In this document: positions 6,085 through 11,551 of the stretch, piece by piece
How the letters are laid out: the number at the start of each line of letters is the position of its first letter
Numbering within the stretch: the stretch's first letter is position 1
Source of the DNA: Syntrophaceae bacterium UBA2208
GTDB lineage: Bacteria > Desulfobacterota > BSN033 > UBA1163
Assembly (NCBI GenBank): GCA_002327885.1
Contig: DCUS01000061.1
Span: forward strand, 5,448 to 16,998
Direction: 5' to 3'
DNA: 11,551 nucleotides
Notes under the pieces: generated by a model
What the model saw: only the letters and a program-made list of their open reading frames with translations
Databases searched by the model: none
Told to the model about the DNA's origin: nothing
Program-made: the position numbers and the translations under genes

Positions 6085-9000
6085 TTATACTCTTTTGCTC
6101 TTTCTGCTTTGAAACTCCCTTGTTTGATACATGAAGGCTTCGAGGCGAGTTAATGTGTTGGTCTGCTCCTGGCCATCATAGACCATGTTAAGGATGGGGA
6201 TATTATTATTCTCTTCCTGATATCGTTTGAGCAGGGTACTGACAATTGTGCCGGGCATGCAGGTAAACGGCATGATATTGACAATCCCGCTAGCTCCTCT
6301 TTTGGCAAAATCGATTGTCTTTCCCACGGAGAGGATAGCCTCTCCTTCAAAAGAGGAATCTATGTAGGGTTTGGCTTTTTTGAAAATCGAGCGGGTTTTG
6401 GGTTCACCAAAGTTTTTGAGATGGCCTTTAAATATTTTCTCTAAATGGTGTTCGTCCTTCTTCTGATAATAGTCTGTAAGAAAAACTTTTAGAAGATTCG
6501 AAAATGATTTGTTCTTGAAACTCCTCTTCTTGGCAATGGTGTTGACATAGAGAATCCATTCTGTCAGAGGCGCAATCCAGGCTTCTCCTCCAAACTGTTC
6601 AATTTTCCGAATGACATTCTCATTAGCAAACCGATTAAGCCGGACAAAGATTTCTCCAACGATCCCGATCAGGGGTTTCGTTCCGAGTTTATCTCCCTCG
6701 ATCTGATTAAACTCTTCGATGCTCTTTCGAAGAGCTTTCTCCAAATCGTCTCCCTTGAGAATTGCCTCACAAACTCTCTTTAAAGATCCCTGATAAACCT
6801 GATCCGTTTTTCCTTTTACCCTTTCATAAGGTCGGGTTTCCAAAAGTTTTTTCATCAAGAGGTCTACCGCAACAATTCCCTGCCATCCCAATCGGGCAAA
6901 TTGAGAGCCCATAATGCCGAGATCATTATAAAGCGTCTCATCCTGATTAGGGGAGTAAATCGGAACATGGGGAAAACCCAGATCATCCAAAACGAGGCGA
7001 TGGAAACGATGGTATTGTCCAAACCGACAGGGTCCATTACCCGAAGGCATAAAGAAGGCGGCCCGTTGATGATCGAAATTGGGATTTTTGACCAGTTTGA
7101 CCATATCACCAGTGGTCAGGATGCAAGGATAACACTCTTTGCCAGAGGTGAGTTTCCTGCCCCAATAAAGGGTCTCTTCATCTGATTCCGGAAAGACTTC
7201 AGCGTCCACACCACATGCCTGGAAGGCAGCGGCCACCGCAAAGGAGTGGTCACACATGTAAGGAATGTAGATTTTTTTGGTTCGGTCGGTCTTTGCCTTT
7301 TCTCCTTTCAAAGAGGGAACCTTTTTTATTTCCACATTTTTCAAACTATCTAAGAAGGCTTCGCATCTTGTGATCGCCCCTGCATCGGCGCTGTGTTCAT
7401 CGATTTCCAATTGGAGATAGGCCTTCCCTTTGGATAAATCCCTGAAGAAATGGGTAATGAAAGAATCCGGACCGCAACCAAAATTAGTAATATAGACCGC
7501 GTAAAGTCTGGGATCTTCCTTGATGATCTTTCCTGCAGCCAAGATCCTCTGTCCATATCGCCAATACATCTCGCGAATCTCTTCTGAAGGGGCGACAGAT
7601 TCCAACGGGAGGAAGTCCATCGGAATAGGAAGGACGCCTAAATCTCGTAATTTTTTTGGAATCTCAAGATTCACGCCAGAATCGCAGGAGTTGTAAGGCC
7701 TCCCCACGATGACCATGACTTTGTCATCGGGACCCGCCTGATTTAAAACCTCTTTTCCGCGATTGAGCATGGATTGATAGAACTGGGCTTGATACCTTTC
7801 AGCCTTTTTAAAAGCCTTCTTCACTCGCTTGGGATCCCGGTGGAGTGATTCACCAAACTGGATCAGCTCTTTTTCTAAATATTCTCTCCCAAAACCGAAA
7901 TGAAGGATGGGCTGAAGGATTTTCACGTCCTTCCTCTTCAAATCGATGGACGAAGGAATAGCGTAGGGGAAGGACTGAGCATAAGGGCAGGCCGAACTAT
8001 TTGGAATCTCAGGATGGGAAGCTTTAAGGTTGACAATACTCGGCAAAAATATCTTCTTGATCCCTTTCTCCAGAAGGTTGAGGACATGGCCGTGACTCAC
8101 TTTAATGGGAAAACAGGTTTCCGAGACAACATTCTCTACGCCTTTTCGAATCAGTTCTTTATTCGTGGCGTCGGAAAGAATGACCCGGTAGCCTAATTCA
8201 GTGAAAAATGCCCTCCAAAAAGGAAACATCTCATGGATATAAAGGATCCTGGGTATCCCGATCTCCGCAGCATGGGGTGGAAGGTTCTCCTCTTCTTTAT
8301 AAGGAGCAAAAAGCATCTTCTCTCTTTCTTCAAAGAGATCTGGAATCGAAGAACCCTTGGCTCGCTTAATGACATCGTACTTCTCGCACCGGCTTCCGTA
8401 AAAGAGGGGTTTCTCTCCTTCCACACTCACTTTTCGAATGAGGCAGAGATTGGGACAACCCTTGCATTCAAACGAACTCTGTTCGTAACGGCGTTGACTC
8501 AGGTCAAACCCTTTAAAACCGGATCGCTCCCACGTCCGTTCCTCCATGGCAAGAATGGCAACACCGATGGCTCCCGTGACGTCATGATTCTCAGGAACGA
8601 TGATCTCTTTATCCAGAACCTTCTCAAAAGCAGCGACCACTCCTTTGTTGAAGGCCGTCCCTCCCTGGAAGAAGATTCGGTTCCCGATGCGGCGGTCCCC
8701 CACCACCCGATTGAGATAATTCTGAACGATGGAGTAGCTGAGTCCGGCGATGAGGTCATCTTTCTGGGCGCCTCTCTGCTGATGATGAACCAGATCTGAT
8801 TCGATGAACACGGTACACCGCTCTCCCATCCTCACCGGCTCTTCGGAAGAGAGGGCAAGGGCCCCAAATTCTCCTTTGATCGAAACATCCAGTTTTTCAG
8901 CCTGTTCTTCCAGAAAAGAGCCTGTCCCGGCGGCGCAGACCTTATTCATTTCGAAATCAACCACGACTCCGTTGTCGATGCTGATATATTTTGAATCCTG

Positions 9001-10275
9001 TCCCCCGATCTCAAAAATGGTATCCACTTTGGGATCAATATAGATGGCTGCGGTGGCCTGAGCGGTAATCTCATTTCGCACCAGATCGGCCCCCACAAAA
9101 TCTGCCGTGAGATAGCGACCGGAACCGGTCGTTCCGACTCCTTTGATCTCTACCCGATCTCCGATCTCCTCACCAATCTCCTGAAGCCCAATCCGTACCG
9201 CCTCAATCGGCCGACCGGCTGTCATCAGATAGCGTTTTGAGAGGACATTTTTTTCTTTATCAATCACCACCAGATTGGTGCTGATCGAACCTACATCCAA
9301 TCCCAGATAAGCCCCAATCTTCTCTTCTCCTATGCCCTGGGTGGAAAATTCAAATTGCTCTCGCTGGATCAGATGGCGGGGGGAGAGAGAAAGGGGATTT
9401 AACGGAGCCTGTTCTTCTCGATGATCCCGTAGATATTGATTGAGACGACTGAGACCAATCCATTCCTCCTGGCTCCTCTTATCCTCCTGTGCCATCAGGA
9501 TAGCCCCGATGGCCCCCATTGAAGCAAAATGTCTTGGGACGATAAGTTCTCCATCAGAGAGTTCTAATACATCCAAGAAAGCTTTCCGCATTCCCACATT
9601 GGCTGCCACCCCTCCCTGGAAGGAGACGGGCTTGACGAAGCTCTTTCCTTTTCCGATGTTACTCTTGAAATTTCTGGCCAAGGCGTAACAGAGGCCAGCG
9701 ACGATGTCGTAATCCGGTGTGGCAATTTGTTGAAGATGGATCATATCCGATTTAGCGAAGACGCTGCATCGGCCTGCAATACGAGGAGGGGTGGTGGATT
9801 TGAGAGCCAGTTGGCCAAATTCTTCAATGGTCATCCCTAACCGGCTGGCTTGCTGATCGAGAAAGGATCCCGTGCCGGCAGCGCAGAGGGTATTCATGGA
9901 GAAGTCTTTGATCTTAAAGTGGCCCCCCTCCTCTTCGATGAGAACCAGCTTGGAATCCTCTCCTCCAATATCAATGATCGTCCTGACCTGGGGATAGAAA
10001 TGTTGGACCGCCTTTGCCTGGGCGATAATCTCATTAATGAAATTTCCACCCAGGAGCTCAGAAAGAAGTTTTCCTCCGGTCCCGGTAAACGAGATAGAAC
10101 GAAATTGCTCAGGGGGAATCCTCTGGAGGATCTCTTCCAAGACCTTCTGAACAATCTGCAGTGGTTGGCCCTTGATGCGTGTGTAATGTTCCTCCAGCAC
10201 ATTCCGATGGTGATCCATGATGACAGTATTCGCGCTCACGGATCCGAGATCAATGCCTAAATAAAGTGCCTTCAT
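6085..10275 (-). CDS. Acyl-CoA dehydratase activase fusion: two HgdC-type ATPase domains plus DUF2229 and dehydratase-like domains
   Basis: A 1396-residue cytoplasmic protein. Domain 1 (about 3-262) and domain 2 (about 322-578) are BadF/BadG/BcrA/HgdC ATPases. Phosphate motifs are GIDLGS (7-12), DIGGEDSK (102-109) and GGVAAN (221-226), and in domain 2 GLDVGS (325-330), EIGGQDSK (422-429) and GGTAFN (538-543). Both keep the two cysteines that bind the bridging [4Fe-4S] cluster of HgdC homodimers: C131/C170 and C447/C487 (in CAAGTGSFL and RCxVF). Then come C604, C607, C611 and C630 in CKGCPNLC...C, a DUF2229-like region (about 672-900), and a 2-hydroxyacyl-CoA dehydratase-like region (about 1000-1390) with KECYPC (1047-1051), GPCRFGQYHR (1081-1090) and FTCMPGT. 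This COG1924-COG3580-COG3581 fusion is widespread in anaerobes but its reaction is not established; ATP-driven low-potential electron transfer is likely. AGGAG abuts ATG 10275 with no spacer, yet no other in-frame start fits. Confidence 0.93.
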   Translation of the reverse strand: MKALYLGIDLGSVSANTVIMDHHRNVLEEHYTRIKGQPLQIVQKVLEEILQRIPPEQFRSISFTGTGGKLLSELLGGNFINEIIAQAKAVQHFYPQVRTIIDIGGEDSKLVLIEEEGGHFKIKDFSMNTLCAAGTGSFLDQQASRLGMTIEEFGQLALKSTTPPRIAGRCSVFAKSDMIHLQQIATPDYDIVAGLCYALARNFKSNIGKGKSFVKPVSFQGGVAANVGMRKAFLDVLELSDGELIVPRHFASMGAIGAILMAQEDKRSQEEWIGLSRLNQYLRDHREEQAPLNPLSLSPRHLIQREQFEFSTQGIGEEKIGAYLGLDVGSISTNLVVIDKEKNVLSKRYLMTAGRPIEAVRIGLQEIGEEIGDRVEIKGVGTTGSGRYLTADFVGADLVRNEITAQATAAIYIDPKVDTIFEIGGQDSKYISIDNGVVVDFEMNKVCAAGTGSFLEEQAEKLDVSIKGEFGALALSSEEPVRMGERCTVFIESDLVHHQQRGAQKDDLIAGLSYSIVQNYLNRVVGDRRIGNRIFFQGGTAFNKGVVAAFEKVLDKEIIVPENHDVTGAIGVAILAMEERTWERSGFKGFDLSQRRYEQSSFECKGCPNLCLIRKVSVEGEKPLFYGSRCEKYDVIKRAKGSSIPDLFEEREKMLFAPYKEEENLPPHAAEIGIPRILYIHEMFPFWRAFFTELGYRVILSDATNKELIRKGVENVVSETCFPIKVSHGHVLNLLEKGIKKIFLPSIVNLKASHPEIPNSSACPYAQSFPYAIPSSIDLKRKDVKILQPILHFGFGREYLEKELIQFGESLHRDPKRVKKAFKKAERYQAQFYQSMLNRGKEVLNQAGPDDKVMVIVGRPYNSCDSGVNLEIPKKLRDLGVLPIPMDFLPLESVAPSEEIREMYWRYGQRILAAGKIIKEDPRLYAVYITNFGCGPDSFITHFFRDLSKGKAYLQLEIDEHSADAGAITRCEAFLDSLKNVEIKKVPSLKGEKAKTDRTKKIYIPYMCDHSFAVAAAFQACGVDAEVFPESDEETLYWGRKLTSGKECYPCILTTGDMVKLVKNPNFDHQRAAFFMPSGNGPCRFGQYHRFHRLVLDDLGFPHVPIYSPNQDETLYNDLGIMGSQFARLGWQGIVAVDLLMKKLLETRPYERVKGKTDQVYQGSLKRVCEAILKGDDLEKALRKSIEEFNQIEGDKLGTKPLIGIVGEIFVRLNRFANENVIRKIEQFGGEAWIAPLTEWILYVNTIAKKRSFKNKSFSNLLKVFLTDYYQKKDEHHLEKIFKGHLKNFGEPKTRSIFKKAKPYIDSSFEGEAILSVGKTIDFAKRGASGIVNIMPFTCMPGTIVSTLLKRYQEENNNIPILNMVYDGQEQTNTLTRLEAFMYQTREFQSRKSKRV

Positions 10276-10301
10276 CTCCTGTAATGAACCACTCCATTAG
10301 T

Positions 10302-10349
10302 TAATTCCCCCATCCCCCCTTTTTAGTAAAGAGGGGAGATGGGGGATTA
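10302..10349. repeat. Strong GC-rich palindrome (REP-like)
   Basis: TAATTCCCCCATCCCCCCT (10302-10320) pairs almost fully with 10330-10349 (AGAGGGGAGATGGGGGATTA) around TTTTAGTAA. Such CCCCCATCCCCC palindromes with a TTTAGTAAA-like loop recall dispersed intergenic repeats of anaerobic bacteria. It has no U-run, so it is not a normal terminator. It would form the 5' end of the dehydratase-activase mRNA if the promoter at 10354-10383 is right. Confidence 0.7.
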
Positions 10350-10353
10350 CAAA

Positions 10354-10383
10354 ATTCTAATCGATTCGAATTCGACTTTTCAA
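10354..10383 (-). promoter_or_regulatory. Candidate promoter of the dehydratase-activase fusion gene
   Basis: On the minus strand TTGAAA (10378-10383, five of six) and TAGAAT (10354-10359, five of six) are 18 bases apart. The spacer holds a perfect 10-base palindrome TCGAATTCGA (10366-10375) that could bind a regulator. Transcription would start near 10346, about 70 bases before the gene. Confidence 0.45.
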
Positions 10384-10484
10384 GTTTAATTTCGAAAACG
10401 TTAAGAATTGGTGCGGAAGAATCATCGGTGGACATCTGAGCGGGTTGGCTGGAAAATAGAGGAGGCGTTAGGAGAGTTTTTTCT

Positions 10485-10511
10485 TTGATTTGAAATAAAT
10501 CTTATGATAAT
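10485..10511 (+). promoter_or_regulatory. Weak candidate promoter of acyP
   Basis: TTGATT (10485-10490) and GATAAT (10506-10511) are 15 bases apart, short for sigma-70. If used, the transcript would begin within about 10 bases of the acyP ATG, matching the lack of a Shine-Dalgarno there. A purine-rich GGAGG sits at 10461, too far away to serve as a ribosome-binding site. Confidence 0.25.
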
Positions 10512-10523
10512 AATCAAATCCAT

Positions 10524-10802
10524 ATGGAAAAGGTGAGGGCGAGGGTCATCATCGAAGGAAGGGTTCAGGGGGTATTCTTTCGTCACCACACTCAGGAGAT
10601 GGCCTTTCGACTTGGATTGAAAGGTTGGGTGAAAAACCGCCGAGATGGTCGTGTTGAGGCTGTTCTTGAAGGTGATCAGGAACGGGTGGATCAGATGATT
10701 CAATGGTGCCATCGAGGCCCCACTGGGGCAAGAGTCACTGATGTCCGTGCCGTCTGGGAGGACTACGAGGGAGAGTTTGATGATTTCTCGATTACTTATT
10801 GA
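10524..10802 (+). CDS. acyP: Acylphosphatase
   Basis: A 92-residue acylphosphatase, which hydrolyses the carboxyl-phosphate bond of acyl phosphates in the cytoplasm. The signature GRVQGVFFRHHTQ (12-24) carries the phosphate-binding loop and catalytic R20, and GWVKNRRDGRVEAVLEG (34-50) carries catalytic N38. Length matches the family (about 90-95). The start at ATG 10524 is the only one after the upstream in-frame TGA at 10491, apart from an internal GTG at 10533. No Shine-Dalgarno is visible, suggesting a very short leader or weak translation. It is divergent from the dehydratase-activase fusion (248-base gap with palindrome and promoters), and its stop overlaps the end of the facing small gene by seven bases. 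Confidence 0.95.
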   Translation: MEKVRARVIIEGRVQGVFFRHHTQEMAFRLGLKGWVKNRRDGRVEAVLEGDQERVDQMIQWCHRGPTGARVTDVRAVWEDYEGEFDDFSITY

Positions 10803-11032
10803 CTCTTCTTCGGAGGCTCCTTCTCTTCCAGAATTTTTTTCTTAACACCACTCTTCATCCCATTCCATAACTCGTCTTTTTCCTTCTTGAGCCCCTTTTC
10901 CAAAGACTCCATTTTCTTTCCCGTATCGGTTAAACCTTCGCCGATTTTTTTCATCGCCGTACCGCCCCCGAAATAGAGGAAGAAAAAGAAGATGAGGATG
11001 CCAACGACCACTCCCATCAAGAACTTAATCAT
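10796..11032 (-). CDS. Small membrane-anchored Lys-rich protein of unknown function
   Basis: A 78-residue protein not recognised as any named family. Residues about 3-22 form one strongly hydrophobic helix (GVVVGILIFFFFLYF) followed by GGG. The rest is a highly charged, Lys/Glu-rich helix (about 27-70, possibly coiled coil) ending EPPKKSQ, so the tail most likely faces the cytoplasm or periplasm as a single-pass anchor. Translation is well supported by AAGGAGG about 10 bases before ATG 11032. It converges on acyP with a seven-base tail-to-tail overlap and is divergent from the BKACE-family gene. No function can be inferred from the neighbours. Confidence 0.78.
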   Translation of the reverse strand: MIKFLMGVVVGILIFFFFLYFGGGTAMKKIGEGLTDTGKKMESLEKGLKKEKDELWNGMKSGVKKKILEEKEPPKKSQ

Positions 11033-11106
11033 CGGCTTTTTACCTCCTTTTTACCCCAAAACTACCAGAGTTCCTAAAATTTTTCAATCCTTTTAAAAAA
11101 TTAAGA

Positions 11107-11137
11107 TTTCTTGCCAAAAGTTAAAATTGACAAGAAA
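11107..11137. promoter_or_regulatory. Imperfect inverted repeat in the divergent spacer, operator-like
   Basis: TTTCTTGCCAA (11107-11117) and TTGACAAGAAA (11127-11137) pair at 10 of 11 positions around nine bases. It lies between the divergent small membrane gene and the BKACE-family gene, about 90 bases upstream of the latter's -10 box. It could be a regulator site for either gene, or an RNA hairpin followed by a T-rich run on the plus strand. Confidence 0.4.
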
Positions 11138-11220
11138 AATATTTTTTATTAAATTGGTAACCTGCTGAGGACCATAAAATGAATTGCCTTCCCTTGACCA
11201 ACGTAAAAAGGAAAGTTTCG

Positions 11221-11229
11221 TGCTATAAT
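11221..11229 (+). promoter_or_regulatory. Extended -10 promoter of the BKACE-family gene
   Basis: TGCTATAAT is a perfect consensus -10 with the TGn extension. No good -35 lies 16-18 bases upstream; TTGACC at 11194-11199 is 24 bases away. Extended -10 promoters can work without a -35. Transcription would start near 11236, giving a leader of about 58 bases. Confidence 0.5.
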
Positions 11230-11293
11230 AAAAATTCAATGGGGATAAAATAAATTGATAGAAGAAAGTATCGTTAGGTTTTGGAGGGATTAA

Positions 11294-11551
11294 ATGGAAA
11301 ACAAAAAGTTCATTTTCAATTTCACGCCTACGGGAATGATCCCCACCAAAGAAATAACTCCCCATATACCCATCACTCCGAACGAAATTGTCAATCAGGT
11401 CTCTGAGGTAGCGGATTTGGGGATCAATATGGTTCATCTGCATGCTCGAGACCCTATCACCGGGGAACCCACCTACAAAAAAGAGATTTATGCGGAGATC
11501 ATTCGCGGAATTAGAAATAGACATAAAGATCTAATTCTGTGTGTTTCGACA
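11294..11551 (+). CDS. BKACE / 3-keto-5-aminohexanoate cleavage family enzyme, C-terminus cut by window edge
   Basis: The first 86 codons of a protein of the beta-keto acid cleavage enzyme family (PF05853, Kce-like; usual length about 270-310). These Zn-dependent enzymes condense a beta-keto acid with acetyl-CoA to give acetoacetate and a new acyl-CoA; the founding member acts in lysine fermentation. Seen here are the N-terminal NFTPTGMIPTKEITPHIPIT (9-28), then ADLGINMVHLHARDP with H48 and H50 as the expected Zn ligands. The downstream Glu ligand and substrate-determining residues are off-window, so the beta-keto acid used is unknown. GGAGG lies a few bases before ATG 11294, and an extended -10 promoter is at 11221. 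It is divergent from the small membrane protein gene. Confidence 0.94.
   Translation, partial: MENKKFIFNFTPTGMIPTKEITPHIPITPNEIVNQVSEVADLGINMVHLHARDPITGEPTYKKEIYAEIIRGIRNRHKDLILCVST

Noticed and set aside
8233..8799. 188-codon plus-strand ORF inside the large fusion gene
   Set aside because: It is antisense to well-conserved domain 2 and the Cys cluster; no domain or ribosome-binding site was seen, so it is a shadow frame.
10422..10712. 96-codon minus-strand ORF over acyP
   Set aside because: Antisense to a clear acylphosphatase with both catalytic residues; composition is not protein-like.
11194..11199. TTGACC as the -35 box of the BKACE-family gene
   Set aside because: It is 24 bases from the TATAAT box, too far for sigma-70; the extended -10 explains the promoter better.
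11093..11524. 143-codon minus-strand ORF
   Set aside because: It lies opposite the start of the BKACE-family gene, whose plus-strand reading is a clear family match with a ribosome-binding site; the minus reading has no recognisable features.

Overview
The window looks like a chromosomal segment of an anaerobic, probably Desulfobacterota (Syntrophobacterales-like) bacterium. This is an inference from gene content: a giant 2-hydroxyacyl-CoA dehydratase activase fusion, two Na+-pumping decarboxylase beta/gamma modules and a beta-keto acid cleavage enzyme, with moderate GC, Shine-Dalgarno-led genes and short-period repeat tracts between genes. No rRNA, tRNA, CRISPR array, transposase or phage gene was seen.

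Left part (1-2792, all minus strand, transcribed leftwards): purE, sua5/tsaC, a secreted single-HKD phospholipase D-like protein, and tatD, which runs off the left edge. This is a housekeeping run (purine synthesis, tRNA t6A synthesis, DNA/nucleotide processing). sua5 and the PLD gene overlap at TGATG. A candidate promoter lies upstream of purE, just past the terminator of the next operon.

Middle part (2917-6022, minus strand): a compact operon of two consecutive Na+-translocating decarboxylase membrane modules, oadG1-oadB1-oadG2-oadB2. Both gamma subunits are only 43 residues and are easily missed. A promoter with an extended -10 element is predicted at 5994-6022, a possible 27-residue leader ORF and a hairpin lie before oadG1, and an intrinsic terminator lies at 2917-2947. 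No carboxyltransferase (alpha) or biotin-carrier subunit is present.

Right-centre (6085-10383, minus strand): a single 1396-residue protein with two complete BadF/HgdC-type ATPase (archerase) domains, a cysteine cluster, a DUF2229-like region and a C-terminal 2-hydroxyacyl-CoA dehydratase-like region. Its predicted promoter and a strong palindrome lie upstream.

Right end (10524-11551): acyP (acylphosphatase, plus strand) converging on a small membrane-anchored protein of unknown function (minus strand). Divergent from that is the start of a BKACE/3-keto-5-aminohexanoate cleavage family gene (plus strand, cut by the right edge) with an extended -10 promoter.

Taken together, the right two-thirds suggests acyl-CoA-based fermentative or syntrophic carbon metabolism coupled to Na+ export. 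In the known hydroxyglutarate pathway an HgdC-activated dehydratase makes glutaconyl-CoA, and a Na+-pumping decarboxylase of the beta/gamma type seen here consumes it. Whether the proteins in this window are joined in such a pathway is a hypothesis.
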